From positions 62,001 to 126,000 of the IMG/VR virus record IMGVR_UViG_3300010401_000033: DNA of 64,000 nt. One strand, 5' to 3'. This DNA is from a virus. The notes beneath the pieces were generated by a model, which did no database searches, was not told where the DNA came from, and was given only the letters and a program-made list of their open reading frames with translations. Shown piece by piece: positions 1 to 9,250 of this stretch (position 1 is the first letter of the stretch; every line of letters starts with the position of its first letter). Position numbers and translations under genes: made by a program.

Positions 1-416
1 GTGTATTGCTTGAGGATTTCACCCGTCTTGCTGAACTGCTTGACGAGGGCTTGTGTGGAATAACCAAGTGAGTTCCCTGCTGCAAGGTCACGCACGTTGG
101 TCACATGATGGTTCATGCTGTTCATCCAGGCTTCAAACGCATTACGGACCGCGAAATCTTCATCGTTCAAGATGGAAAGCGTCCATTCAGGGAATGTGCG
201 GTTGCCAGCAAGTTTCGTTTCACGACCAAAGTAGAACACCGGTACGTGACCGATGGTTGAACCTGGCATGGAAGCGGTCTTGCACATGAACGTCAGTTTT
301 CGGGCTGCATTTCCAGGAGCAATGAACGTTGGGAACGTCATTTGCACTTCAAACAGGTTTGGACGGGCTCCGTCTCCCTGCATCTGTGATCGGAATTCGT
401 ATACATTAAATGCCAT
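1..416 (-). CDS. 19: Tail tube protein gp19-like (3' end outside window)
   Basis: Major tail tube subunit of the contractile tail; stacked rings of it form the channel inside the sheath. The start is ATG at 416, preceded by AGAGGAGAC. About 138 codons are visible and the reading frame runs off the window edge, so the C-terminus is missing. The segment with the pattern KTASMPG, then VFYFGRETKLAG, then F..W....NDEDFAVRNAFEAWMN is the T4-type tube signature. The same pattern recurs in the plus-strand gene at 45899. It lies downstream of the sheath gene, as in T4 (18 then 19). Confidence 0.85.
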   Translation of the reverse strand, partial: MAFNVYEFRSQMQGDGARPNLFEVQMTFPTFIAPGNAARKLTFMCKTASMPGSTIGHVPVFYFGRETKLAGNRTFPEWTLSILNDEDFAVRNAFEAWMNSMNHHVTNVRDLAAGNSLGYSTQALVKQFSKTGEILKQY

Positions 417-443
417 GTCAGTCTCCTCTGTGCTAGTTACACG

Positions 444-451
444 TATTTAGT
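444..451 (-). promoter_or_regulatory. Putative late promoter (ACTAAATA) for gp19
   Basis: On the minus strand the octamer reads ACTAAATA, 27 bases before the gp19 ATG. It differs from the TATAAATA consensus of T4 late promoters in the first two bases. This could be a weak separate promoter for the highly expressed tube protein. Confidence 0.45.
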
Positions 452-458
452 TGACGGA

Positions 459-2360
459 TTAGAACTTACCGACGATTTCATCAAAACTGACACCCGTTCG
501 GACTGCTACGAAATTCAACTGGATGAAGTTGATTGAGCGAGCAGGCTTGATGTAGATGTCACCCACGAAGCGGTTGCTGTCAATCACTTCTGGTGTGTTG
601 TTGGTTTCATCTGCAACAACTCGGTAGTCAAAAATACCTCGGCGTCCCTGCACGTCACGGAGGAACGGATTAACCATTGCGTTGAATGCGGCACGTGTGA
701 ATTCATCGTTGAATTCAAAGAGACTGAACTTGGAGGCGCGAGCGATTGCCTTCTCCAAGACAATAAAGAGTCGGCGCACGTTGATTCTGTCGAATGCACT
801 TGGCTTGCTCAAGAGAGTCTTATCTCCGTAGAGCACGGTGCCGTCTCCTGGGAATGTGACCACTGGGTTGACGCCGTTCTTGTACAAGGTGTCGCGTTCT
901 GACTGGATTGGGTTCCAAGCCAACTTCACGACATTCTTGATCTGTCCACGGTCAAACCCTGCCGGTGAGAACCAAGGATCACGGGTTGTGTCCGTGCGAA
1001 CACATAGTCCAGCGATATCCCCGTTCAATGGCAAGTAGCGGTAGGTGTCATTGTACTTGTCGTACTGGTACTTCCAGTTTGAATCCATCACGGCGTAACT
1101 TGAAGATGGAAGTGAGTTGCGGTACGAAACGACTGAATCGGCTTCGCTTCCGATGTTGTTCACTACAGAGGCGCGTGATGGGCTGACGAATGCCACACAA
1201 TCCTTACGGACTTCCGCGAGGTTGTTGATGATGTATGTGGATACAGTGGCGTCGGCTTCTCCTGCGATCAAGAGAGACACGTCAACCACGTCGCCGTTTC
1301 GGTACAAATCCCAACCGCGTTCTAAGTCGCCGTCAGAGACAGGAGCATCCGTTCCCCCAGTGAGGGAGAGGCGCTGGGCGACAGTAACATCAGTGAAGGT
1401 AGTGCCTGTGACAGTGCTGCCCCAGTTTGTTCCAGAGGCATCATGATCGCCCCAGTAAATCCACTTTGATGAATTAAAGAGGACGGTTGGGTAGTAGATT
1501 GAGGTTCCATCGTTACTCTTAACATCCGATCCCTTTGAGAGGAATGGGTACTTTTCAAGCACCTGTCCAGCAACTCCGGTGATTCCACCATCTTCATCAA
1601 GGACAATGATGTGCAATTCATCGCTTACTCCGCTCTTACCAGACGCATAGGAAGAAGTGCCTGGGGCAGAATCAAACTGGTCAGCGTACTCCCACTTGCG
1701 GAGGATCGTGCTTGGTCCGGTTACTGCAACAGTCAAGGCTGATCCAATCACAATCGCAGTAGCATTGGCTGATACCACTTGCACGTATGGGTTCGTTCCA
1801 ACCTTCACATAGTCACCTGGGCGAGCGTATGCTGCCGTGTTCCCTGTGGTGTTGATAACGAGGTCTCCCACACTCACAGTGTTTGCTGTGGCGGTGGCTT
1901 GGAGGGTTACGTTGCTGGAGAACACATTGGCGCTTCCGCAGACAGACACCTTAAGGTTGTTACCAAGGGCTCCTGGGTAACGTGCTGCAAAGGAACCAAA
2001 ATCCCCTTGTCCTGCGTAGTAACTGGCTTCGTATACGTCCTCGTTCTTGATCTGGAGAGGAGCGGCCGCGGCAGTGTTGGCGACGGCGTTCTTTGTGCCT
2101 GTGTTAGCACCACGAGTGGTCTGGAGATTGTTACCATAGGCAAGGAAGTTGGCTGCTGAGAAGAAGGACAAGTAGGTGTTAGAATCTGGCTTACCAAAAC
2201 GATCCACCAACTTCACTTCGGTGTCGATCAAGAGGCGTGTTTCAACAGGACCCCAGTTGAACTGGCCCACAACGGCACCGGTGCTGGTCGAGACTGTCGG
2301 AACGACCGTGGTTAAGTCGATTTCGGAAACATTCGTTCCTGGGCTTAGTTGAAAACTCAT
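459..2360 (-). CDS. 18: Tail sheath protein gp18-like
   Basis: Contractile sheath subunit of 633 aa (T4 gp18 is 659 aa). The N-terminus (MSFQLSPGTNVSEIDLTT) and the C-terminal block with GRRGIFDY and SINFIQLNFVAVRTGVSF are typical of phage sheath proteins, in which the C-terminal domain forms the inner ring on the tube. The variable middle (residues ~120-330) is the surface-exposed part in this family. The ATG at 2360 is preceded by AAGGAGAG. It lies between terminase and tube genes, as in T4 and T4-like marine phages. A CATAAATA late promoter lies 70 bases upstream. Confidence 0.93.
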   Translation of the reverse strand: MSFQLSPGTNVSEIDLTTVVPTVSTSTGAVVGQFNWGPVETRLLIDTEVKLVDRFGKPDSNTYLSFFSAANFLAYGNNLQTTRGANTGTKNAVANTAAAAPLQIKNEDVYEASYYAGQGDFGSFAARYPGALGNNLKVSVCGSANVFSSNVTLQATATANTVSVGDLVINTTGNTAAYARPGDYVKVGTNPYVQVVSANATAIVIGSALTVAVTGPSTILRKWEYADQFDSAPGTSSYASGKSGVSDELHIIVLDEDGGITGVAGQVLEKYPFLSKGSDVKSNDGTSIYYPTVLFNSSKWIYWGDHDASGTNWGSTVTGTTFTDVTVAQRLSLTGGTDAPVSDGDLERGWDLYRNGDVVDVSLLIAGEADATVSTYIINNLAEVRKDCVAFVSPSRASVVNNIGSEADSVVSYRNSLPSSSYAVMDSNWKYQYDKYNDTYRYLPLNGDIAGLCVRTDTTRDPWFSPAGFDRGQIKNVVKLAWNPIQSERDTLYKNGVNPVVTFPGDGTVLYGDKTLLSKPSAFDRINVRRLFIVLEKAIARASKFSLFEFNDEFTRAAFNAMVNPFLRDVQGRRGIFDYRVVADETNNTPEVIDSNRFVGDIYIKPARSINFIQLNFVAVRTGVSFDEIVGKF

Positions 2361-2430
2361 TGTTGCTCTCCTTACATGGATTATTGTACGGTTACGAGGG
2401 TCAAAGGGATTGAATCTCTATTCGTGCAAG

Positions 2431-2438
2431 TATTTATG
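2431..2438 (-). promoter_or_regulatory. Late promoter (CATAAATA) for sheath gene
   Basis: CATAAATA on the minus strand in the 89-base gap between the terminase stop (2450) and the sheath ATG (2360). It matches the gp55/gp33-dependent late promoter element TATAAATA in seven of eight bases. Confidence 0.7.
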
Positions 2439-2449
2439 TTTTTGGAGTT

Positions 2450-4177
2450 TTATAACCCGTGGGCCCTCTCAGCGTATTTCTTCATGGCATTTTGCATTTC
2501 CTGCGGGTCCATACCCCTTGAATTGAGCCATAAATCACCATCTTCAATAGTAAAGGGGTCATCCATCCCATTGTCAATGATGCCAAATGGCACCAAATCA
2601 TCATCTACCATTGCGGTTTGCTCAGTTTCCAATGCCTTCATGATACTGAGGCTGGAACCTTGGGCTTCGCGGAAGTATTTCTGGGTGACGAGCCACGCAA
2701 ACATCACAAGGGTCATCACCAAATCGTCATGCTTCCCTTCTTCGGCTTTGAAGGTTTGGAGTTGCTGTGTGAAGGTGGAGAATTCTGAGATTGTGTCAAA
2801 GTCCTCAATGAGGAGTTTGTCCTGCTCAATCAACGTCTTGAGATTCAAACAGCCGATGCGCTTGACGGCTTCGGTCATGCGAAGTCCCAGGCGCATGGAT
2901 TTCTTGTACCCTCCGGCGATCTTCGCACCAGTCTTTTGAGTTGACTCCAACTTGAAAATGTTTTCATATTCCAGGTCGTAGTGGAGCATGTCCACGATCT
3001 GCTGACCGTTATCATTGATTTCTACCAACACAAAGGCATGATTGTACCTCGTACCCGCGTTGTAGATCATGTTCGGGAACACCATCGGGGCAATGCTGTG
3101 GCTGTGGTACTTGGCAACCCCGCGGTACGGAATTTGGGAAATGTCAATTACCCAGAAGGCAGACGCATCGCGGTCCAGTCCTCGGGCTGGGTCCACGCAA
3201 ATAATGTACGCATGGTTCTCTTGAGGATGTTCATAGACCTGCCAGCCATCTTCGGTGATGATTGGAGTTTTCATTGCCATCGTGGAAAGTTTCGCACCCG
3301 AGATCAAGGTGTCGGATGATCCCAAGAATTCACACAAGACTTCCTGGCGGAACTTCTGTTCACCCAAGGCACGTTTTTGTTCGTTAAACCAGGCTTCATC
3401 ACGTCCTGGCATACGGTCCCAGGTGTAGGTGATCGGCACAAAGTCATTGCGGTTGCTCTCGGCTTCCACCCAGAATTTGTAATAGTGATTCAGACCATTT
3501 GGGGTGCTTGCCATAAGAATCTTGGTTTCTTTACCAGACGACAATGTGGGGAAGGTTGAGGTGAAGAATTCTTCGGCGATGTTGTTTGGGACGTGTGCGA
3601 ATTCGTCCATGAATACCATCGAGAGTGAGAATCCTCGGATGGCGCTTGAACTGGTGGCAGCGGCGAGAATGCGTGATCCGTTTTCCAGGGTGATGGATCG
3701 TTTGTTCCATTCCACAATACCCTGCTGCATATACGAAGGAATGTTTTCATACATGAGTTGGATACGGTTCAGGATTTCCTGAGCGATAGGTGCTTTGTTC
3801 GCCAGAATCGCGCAAACCTTGTGGCTCTGGAAGAGGATGTACCAAATAAAGAATGCCGCCGTCGTGGTGGTTTTACCCATCTGACGTGGCAACTTGACAA
3901 TGACTTTGCGCTCTGTGAAATAGGCTTCAATAATCTCCTCTTGGAAATCAAACATTTCAAACATAATCACACCACGGTCGACGTGGACAATTTTGCAGTA
4001 TGTTTTAATGAAGTAGACAGGGTCGTGGCTACACTTGATCCATTCGTTGACCTGATCTTGTGTGAATTGCTCTTTGACGCCGACGCGCTTGAGTCGTGGG
4101 TTCTTAAGATAAAACCGTTCCGCAACAGGCTTGATCTTAAAATTCTCACGTTTTTTGATGGTAACTTTAACTGCCAT
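2450..4177 (-). CDS. 17: Terminase large subunit gp17-like
   Basis: ATP-driven DNA packaging motor with C-terminal nuclease, 575 aa (T4 gp17 is 610 aa). The Walker A loop LPRQMGKTT is at residues 96-104. Walker B is MVFMDE, with catalytic D191 E192. The coupling motif LMASTPNG is near 221-228. The RNase H-like nuclease domain starts with the acidic motif CVDPARG (D329) and has a second acidic cluster, KHDDLV, near 493. ATG at 4177 follows AGGAAAATT. It sits directly after the small terminase gene and before the sheath, the standard 16-17-18 order. Confidence 0.97.
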   Translation of the reverse strand: MAVKVTIKKRENFKIKPVAERFYLKNPRLKRVGVKEQFTQDQVNEWIKCSHDPVYFIKTYCKIVHVDRGVIMFEMFDFQEEIIEAYFTERKVIVKLPRQMGKTTTTAAFFIWYILFQSHKVCAILANKAPIAQEILNRIQLMYENIPSYMQQGIVEWNKRSITLENGSRILAAATSSSAIRGFSLSMVFMDEFAHVPNNIAEEFFTSTFPTLSSGKETKILMASTPNGLNHYYKFWVEAESNRNDFVPITYTWDRMPGRDEAWFNEQKRALGEQKFRQEVLCEFLGSSDTLISGAKLSTMAMKTPIITEDGWQVYEHPQENHAYIICVDPARGLDRDASAFWVIDISQIPYRGVAKYHSHSIAPMVFPNMIYNAGTRYNHAFVLVEINDNGQQIVDMLHYDLEYENIFKLESTQKTGAKIAGGYKKSMRLGLRMTEAVKRIGCLNLKTLIEQDKLLIEDFDTISEFSTFTQQLQTFKAEEGKHDDLVMTLVMFAWLVTQKYFREAQGSSLSIMKALETEQTAMVDDDLVPFGIIDNGMDDPFTIEDGDLWLNSRGMDPQEMQNAMKKYAERAHGL

Positions 4178-4184
4178 AATTTTC

Positions 4185-4661
4185 CTACGGGGTATTTGCA
4201 GTCACCGGATTAACGACGGTGATCTTCTTTTTCTCTTCCCGCTTTAATTTTATCATGTCCTGCAAATCAGAGGTGGAGCCGACAAACACCGCGGTGCCAA
4301 TGTTGACATTACCTGTCGGCGCGGTCTCTGGATCAATGAGTGTGGCTTCCTGCAAGTGCACCGCCATCAAATCTTGGCTGAGTTCTGCCATTGTCTTAAG
4401 CAAGTTTGCCGCGACTTCATACGCACGAGGGGTTTTCAAATCCTTTGCGAGTGCCAACATTTCCAGGACGGCTTGGTTGCCCTGAGCAATCATCACACGC
4501 ACATTATTTCGTGCTTCGAGGGCATCTTGTGAGACATCGTTATTGGCACTGGCCGACACATCCACCGTGGGTACAACGACCGCAAGTGTGGTGTTGGCTG
4601 TGCTTGTGGTCGGAGGGGTTGGCGGCGGCAAATCTACATCAAGAATTTCAGATAATTTCAT
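4185..4661 (-). CDS. 16: Terminase small subunit gp16-like
   Basis: DNA-recognition subunit of the packaging complex, 158 aa (T4 gp16 is 164 aa). The central region with RNNVRVMIAQGNQAVLEML and PRAYEVAANLLKTM matches the helical oligomerisation core of the T4 gp16 family. The N-terminus is Pro/Thr-rich and the C-terminus is basic (KLKREEKKK). ATG at 4661 follows GGAGTTTATC, and the large terminase gene starts seven bases after this gene ends, so the two are probably co-translated. Confidence 0.9.
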   Translation of the reverse strand: MKLSEILDVDLPPPTPPTTSTANTTLAVVVPTVDVSASANNDVSQDALEARNNVRVMIAQGNQAVLEMLALAKDLKTPRAYEVAANLLKTMAELSQDLMAVHLQEATLIDPETAPTGNVNIGTAVFVGSTSDLQDMIKLKREEKKKITVVNPVTANTP

Positions 4662-4670
4662 GATAAACTC

Positions 4671-5696
4671 CTAGTCTAAGGTGTCAGGAAACTCCGTGAT
4701 AAAGGTGGTGTACCCGTAATCCGTGAATTGGTTAGCGGTAATTGGTTTCTGGTAAATCCAGATTTCTGCATCTTTTTGTTCAATGGTTTCAACGCTCAAG
4801 ACTGTCCAGTGTGCCGCAGAATCTAATCCCCATACTTCATCATTGGCACGAAGCACCCCAGTGGTCGTTGAGAGATAGAGAGTGTTGGTGGTATTTGCCC
4901 AGGCATAGACGCGCCCAACGATATTGCGTCCAGGTGAACGAACAGGTTCAGTCTCGCGGTAATCAATCAACCCACCGGTCATCTTGACTCGCTGGATCGG
5001 GTTATTGTTGACATCGTGGTAGAGGTTCACATGGACGCCGCCCGTGACTGTGTTGCCAGTCTGTACACCCATGATGATGGAGGTATTGCTGACAGGACCA
5101 AATATCCAACCCTTCAAGGAGAATTCAAAATCCCAGGTGATAAGACGTGTCCCATCTGCAAAGGCACCTTCGTAATCAATCTTCTCTGTGACACCCTTGA
5201 GAATGATCGGAATATCCTTGACGATATCCATTTCCTGAGAGACGACCGCGGAGATCGTGTAATCTGGTAAGAAGAATGGAAGAATTTGTTCAACAATCTG
5301 GAGTCCATCCTCAATGTTTCGGACATAACAGGACATGTTGAAATCAAACTCGTAGGGAATACCCATGTATTGCGATGGGGGTGTATTGGCGCTACCAGTT
5401 GCAGGGGCTCGGTGACGAATGGTGGACTGTTGCTTGCGTGACTGGTCGTAGCGCATTCCCACTAATTCAAAGGACATGCGCGGGAGTGTGGTGGCAATGG
5501 ACTTCGTGAGTGTGGGATCGGACTGTAAGCGCGTGATGAACTTTTCCTTGGGTGCGTAAATGATGGGCACCTTCTGGCGTTCTTTTTGCACACGGTCAGT
5601 CGTTTCCCTGACATAGAAAATGTCATTGAAGAGTGACCCAAAGAGTGCCACATAACTTCGGATGCTTCTGTGATAGAACGGATTATGACCCAACAT
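4671..5696 (-). CDS. 15: Tail sheath stabilizer and completion protein gp15-like
   Basis: Terminator protein that caps the last sheath/tube rings and joins the tail to the head, 341 aa (T4 gp15 is 272 aa). The N-terminus (HNPFYHRSIRSYVALFGSLFNDI) and the segment LPRMSFELVGM.YDQSRKQ are family hallmarks. It lies between gp14 and gp16, as in T4. The start ATG at 5696 overlaps the end of the upstream 68-aa gene by 14 bases. Confidence 0.92.
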   Translation of the reverse strand: MLGHNPFYHRSIRSYVALFGSLFNDIFYVRETTDRVQKERQKVPIIYAPKEKFITRLQSDPTLTKSIATTLPRMSFELVGMRYDQSRKQQSTIRHRAPATGSANTPPSQYMGIPYEFDFNMSCYVRNIEDGLQIVEQILPFFLPDYTISAVVSQEMDIVKDIPIILKGVTEKIDYEGAFADGTRLITWDFEFSLKGWIFGPVSNTSIIMGVQTGNTVTGGVHVNLYHDVNNNPIQRVKMTGGLIDYRETEPVRSPGRNIVGRVYAWANTTNTLYLSTTTGVLRANDEVWGLDSAAHWTVLSVETIEQKDAEIWIYQKPITANQFTDYGYTTFITEFPDTLD

Positions 5697-5889
5697 TCGT
5701 GCCTCGTTCCCCGTATATCGCTATGTAGCGGGGGTCCTTAAACATACATTCATCGCAGATATTCTCTTCGCCTGGATTGCAAAACTCTGACCATCCCTTG
5801 GCGCGATAATATCCAATCGTCATGCCTTCATCGCTCAAAGCAATGAGGTCCGTGAGGTCTTTGTTACAACGGTCGCATCCTTGTTCCAT
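5683..5889 (-). CDS. Small zinc-finger-like protein of unknown function
   Basis: 68-aa protein with C5-x2-C8 near the N-terminus, C37, and C45-x2-C48, an arrangement that could hold one zinc ion. The start ATG overlaps the gp14 stop (TAATG), so translation is probably coupled. No family is recognised. Its place between gp14 and gp15 puts it under late control; it may be an accessory or host-acting protein rather than a structural one. Confidence 0.7.
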   Translation of the reverse strand: MEQGCDRCNKDLTDLIALSDEGMTIGYYRAKGWSEFCNPGEENICDECMFKDPRYIAIYGERGTNVGS

Positions 5890-6785
5890 TATGGATTTCC
5901 AAATGGATTGGATTCATCAAAGTCTAACAATTGATTTGATTCAGTCTCGATGATCTTATTATCAACGATATCCTCAAATTGTGTATCCAATGGTGTGTTG
6001 GTATCAACACTGCCCATGATCCACTGTGCTCCGCTGTTCGCCCCAACCACATTCGCGGTATTGGAGAACAGACCATTCACCAGTGCAATACTGAGAGTGG
6101 TGTTGCCAGAATCCCAGGTGTGCGCCGTACCAAAGGCAGTCGCGTTCGCCACATCCGATCCCTGAAAGACAATCTCATTATTGGACACGTCAAATTCGCC
6201 TGATCCTGTGGTCAGCACCAGGTTCGTGAGTTGATAGGATTCAAGAATCTGATCGTCCACTTCTTGCACCCCAGTTTGAATTTGTTCGTTGGAAAATACA
6301 AATTGCTTAAGTTTCAGCGCATAGACGTAGACATTTCCGCCTCTGCCACGTCCCAACGTGTAGAACATCGCTTGTTGATTTTCGTGTTCAACGAACGTGA
6401 TTTCAAAGAAGTTCTGCACCAAAGGCATGTAAATAATATCACCTTCACGCGGGCGAATCAATGTCGGAATGGTGAAGTTGAAACGTCGGCGCGACATAAG
6501 CACGGTCATTTCATCATGAATCTCAAGACCGAATTTACTGATAAGGTCGCCTTGCCCCTCCATCCCCATGACATTTTCTACATATACTTCAATGATGTAG
6601 GCGGTGTCAAAGGATTTGAGTTGATCTTCCCCCATGAGCCTGTCGATCTGGTCACGCGACTCACGCGGCAGATAATAGATATCCATTGAATGAATCTTGA
6701 GAGATTCAATCACTAAATCCTCAATCAACAGTTGTTCACTGGTGATCTGCTCTGGAAAAAAATTAAAATAATGGTTCGTGGGCAT
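5889..6785 (-). CDS. 14: Neck protein gp14-like
   Basis: Head-tail connector (neck) protein, about 298 aa (T4 gp14 is 256 aa). The N-terminus MPTNHYFNFF and the stretch LIEDLVIESLKIHSMDIYYLPR are conserved in T4-like neck proteins. An in-frame start 36 bases upstream exists, but ATG at 6785 with AAAGG eight bases before it matches the family start. It follows the Fe-S carrier gene by eight bases. Confidence 0.9.
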   Translation of the reverse strand: MPTNHYFNFFPEQITSEQLLIEDLVIESLKIHSMDIYYLPRESRDQIDRLMGEDQLKSFDTAYIIEVYVENVMGMEGQGDLISKFGLEIHDEMTVLMSRRRFNFTIPTLIRPREGDIIYMPLVQNFFEITFVEHENQQAMFYTLGRGRGGNVYVYALKLKQFVFSNEQIQTGVQEVDDQILESYQLTNLVLTTGSGEFDVSNNEIVFQGSDVANATAFGTAHTWDSGNTTLSIALVNGLFSNTANVVGANSGAQWIMGSVDTNTPLDTQFEDIVDNKIIETESNQLLDFDESNPFGNP

Positions 6786-6793
6786 GGGTACCT

Positions 6794-7111
6794 TTAGGAG
6801 AAGGAACTGCCACAGCCGCAAGTGGTCTTTGCCTGTGGGTTCTTAATGGCAAATCCTGAACCTTGGAGTGATTCGGTGTAGTCCACTTCGGCACCGGAAA
6901 TCAATGGCATACTCTGTGGGTCCACCAACACCTTAATACCGTCTTTCTCCACCACGGTGTCATCGTCGGCAATGACGGATTCAAGTTTCATCCCATAACT
7001 GTATCCTGAGCAGCCGCCACCCTTCACATACACTCTGAGTGCTACGGCCTCTGGGTCGTCTGCTAAGAATTTCTTGATATTCGCTGCTGCCACCTCTGTC
7101 ACTGTTATCAT
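6794..7111 (-). CDS. A-type iron-sulfur cluster carrier (IscA/SufA/ErpA family)
   Basis: 105-aa HesB/IscA-type protein. It carries all three cysteines that bind the Fe-S cluster in this family: C34 in GGGCSGYSYG, and C98 and C100 in the C-terminal CGCGSSFS. The family accepts Fe-S clusters from scaffold proteins and passes them to apo-enzymes. Its length is that of the bacterial enzymes, so it looks intact. ATG at 7111 has an AAGGAG site. It sits inside the neck gene operon between a GP88-like gene and gp14, so it should be made late with structural proteins. This is a likely auxiliary metabolic gene, kept either for a host function or for an Fe-S virion or phage enzyme. Confidence 0.92.
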   Translation of the reverse strand: MITVTEVAAANIKKFLADDPEAVALRVYVKGGGCSGYSYGMKLESVIADDDTVVEKDGIKVLVDPQSMPLISGAEVDYTESLQGSGFAIKNPQAKTTCGCGSSFS

Positions 7112-7120
7112 GCTATCTCC

Positions 7121-8263
7121 TTAGTGTATGAGTAAATAGGTTCCGAGAACATCCTTACGTGTTGCGCTATCGTCTCCGTGTCCAGGCCAGACCAACACAT
7201 TCCAGTGAGGGGAAGGTCCAACAGGCTTCTGCATCATCTCATCGTAGGTAATGACGGTGCTGATATCAGAGATCGCATACTTATGTGCCATGCGGTGTTT
7301 GAAGGTATCAAGTGCATGGGCATCTTTGAACTGCCAGCGACCCTGGGCATCCTTCGTTTTTGACATCAGATCACTGAATAATTCCTTTGGTACGACTCGG
7401 CTGTGCTTCGTCTTGGTGAAATCAACCATCTTTTCTTGTGAAGGTTGTGCGCCACCGCTGAAATTAAACAAGAAATTCTCAGGCTTGTTGGATGCTGACG
7501 CCACCGCAGCAATCTTCGTGTAGGCATAAAAATTGATATTTGGGAATCGGCGGGCTATATCAAATGCCACTTCCATATACTCAGGGCTAAAGAAGTCTCC
7601 GGCATCGTGCCAGCGTAGTACAACTTTGGTGCCTTTCTTGCTGAACTTCTTCTCTGCGGCAAGCAACTCATTACTGAGCATATGCTTGAACCCTTCTGGG
7701 TCATTGAGCAGGAAGTTCAAAACACGAGTGGTGCCAAGGCTGGCGGCCGCCCACTGGACATAGCCACCCTTCATCGCGTAACAGAAGGTTTTGCAAACAC
7801 CGGCACCTGGGCAGGTATCCACAATCACAAAATCCCCGGTCTTTTCGTCCACCGCGAGTCCTTTGAGTGCTGGAAGTCCGACATTGAAAAAGACACTGCT
7901 GGTTCCATCGGAATGCTGCATCTTCTCATTCTGCTTTGTGATATGCGCTGGCCGTTGAGTGACCGAGGCACGAAGTTTATCAAGGTCGTATTGTTCGCCG
8001 TGCTCACCCTTCACCTGGATGTTGCTACCGTGGATGTATGGCTTGTCATACTTCTCAAGTTTGCCTTTGGTTTTATCCTTCGTGCGCCCCAAGTAAGCAT
8101 GAAGTTCATCGGAAGGGAACACACGGGTTGTGGCGCCCAACGGTGACCATTCCATGAGTGTGCTGCTTTTGACAAAGGTATCCAATGACAAAATAGACAA
8201 CCCATTCTTTTTCTTGCCCGGTGCTGCTTCCTTGATGAAGTAGCGGAATTCTCGTAGTGCCAT
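7121..8263 (-). CDS. GP88-like cysteine-motif protein, function unknown
   Basis: 380-aa protein resembling the phage 'gene product 88' family. Diagnostic elements are C151-x5-C157-x3-C161 in CPGAGVCKTFCYAMKGG, then RWHDAGDFFSPEYM at 217-230 and FYAYTK at 245-250. No biochemical role is established for the family to my knowledge. The cysteine cluster could bind metal or an Fe-S cluster (inference). It lies directly upstream of the Fe-S carrier gene (gap nine bases) and downstream of gp13, an odd location for a non-structural gene. ATG at 8263 follows GGGGTAAAAA. Confidence 0.75.
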   Translation of the reverse strand: MALREFRYFIKEAAPGKKKNGLSILSLDTFVKSSTLMEWSPLGATTRVFPSDELHAYLGRTKDKTKGKLEKYDKPYIHGSNIQVKGEHGEQYDLDKLRASVTQRPAHITKQNEKMQHSDGTSSVFFNVGLPALKGLAVDEKTGDFVIVDTCPGAGVCKTFCYAMKGGYVQWAAASLGTTRVLNFLLNDPEGFKHMLSNELLAAEKKFSKKGTKVVLRWHDAGDFFSPEYMEVAFDIARRFPNINFYAYTKIAAVASASNKPENFLFNFSGGAQPSQEKMVDFTKTKHSRVVPKELFSDLMSKTKDAQGRWQFKDAHALDTFKHRMAHKYAISDISTVITYDEMMQKPVGPSPHWNVLVWPGHGDDSATRKDVLGTYLLIH

Positions 8264-8266
8264 TTT

Positions 8267-9232
8267 TTACCCCATGAGGAAGTCGGATTGGAGGGTATTC
8301 CAGGTCAAGAACTCTGCCTTGATTGTTTTGAGTTCTGTTTCGGCTTCATCATAAATGAGTTGACCATTCAACACTAATCCACCAGGCATTTGTACTCCAC
8401 CAAACTTTTTGAGATTCGCTCCCCACTGGCGCTTAATCATTGCGGTGCCCAAATCCAACAAGACACGATCATTCCAGACATCGGTGTTGCCAAGTTGATA
8501 GGCACTCAGTCCCGATTCTGTGGTGGAGAACGTGGTAAAGGTATTCATGGACGCATTGGAGTCAATCCCCGCAACGGTCACCTGAACATCCCCGTTGGCG
8601 GTCGTAATGAAGAATTCATCGTCCTTGATGAGGTTCGCGTCAAACGTGGCGGCCGTGCCTGTCACGACATTACTCCCTGCGGTGATCGCATAGGTGCCTG
8701 GAAGGTCCACACGATCTGGGTTGATCTTTCCATAGCACTCAAGGATCACATAGGTACCGCGGGACACGTCCATCGCCCAATTGATATCCAGCATGAGTCT
8801 GTTGCGGTGTCTCTGGAAACGAAACTGTGGGGTACCCGAGAACAAAAGGTTCAGAGTACGCAAGTGTTGCATGGTGATTTCGTAACTGACATAGGACACA
8901 CTAGTAAAGTCGTAGAGGTCATGCAAGCGCAATTGATAGCGAAGGTCAAACATGTTCACACTGGATGCCGAATCATCAAATGGAAGCACCCCAGTCACTC
9001 CGACGATCTTATCAGGCACTAAGAGGTATTTTCGTGCAATATCCTGATCGGTGATCTGGTGCTTGAGATACAACTTCTCTGTCCCATCAAAGTGATAGTC
9101 GGTCCAAAACTCCAAGGCTTCATCAACACGGTCATCTACCTGGTCATCGTCAACGTTGACTTCAATGACTGGGTGCCCAAGTCTGCGCTTGCAGTAATCA
9201 ATGTACTGTTGTCTAGTGGCTGGTGCCGACAT
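8267..9232 (-). CDS. 13: Neck protein gp13-like
   Basis: Head completion/neck protein, 321 aa (T4 gp13 is 309 aa). The N-terminus has the family pattern YCKRRLGHPVIEVNVDDDQV followed by DEALEFWTDYHFDGTE, seen at the start of T4-like gp13 proteins. ATG at 9232 follows CAGGAGAACACT. A CATAAATA late promoter lies 18 bases upstream. It is separated from gp14 by two inserted genes, whereas 13 and 14 are adjacent in T4. Confidence 0.92.
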   Translation of the reverse strand: MSAPATRQQYIDYCKRRLGHPVIEVNVDDDQVDDRVDEALEFWTDYHFDGTEKLYLKHQITDQDIARKYLLVPDKIVGVTGVLPFDDSASSVNMFDLRYQLRLHDLYDFTSVSYVSYEITMQHLRTLNLLFSGTPQFRFQRHRNRLMLDINWAMDVSRGTYVILECYGKINPDRVDLPGTYAITAGSNVVTGTAATFDANLIKDDEFFITTANGDVQVTVAGIDSNASMNTFTTFSTTESGLSAYQLGNTDVWNDRVLLDLGTAMIKRQWGANLKKFGGVQMPGGLVLNGQLIYDEAETELKTIKAEFLTWNTLQSDFLMG

Positions 9233-9250
9233 AGTGTTCTCCTGTGCCTC

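Noticed and set aside
1779-2159. Plus-strand 126-codon open frame inside the sheath gene
   Set aside because: Antisense shadow of a strong coding region; no start signal and cysteine/valine-rich composition typical of antisense frames.
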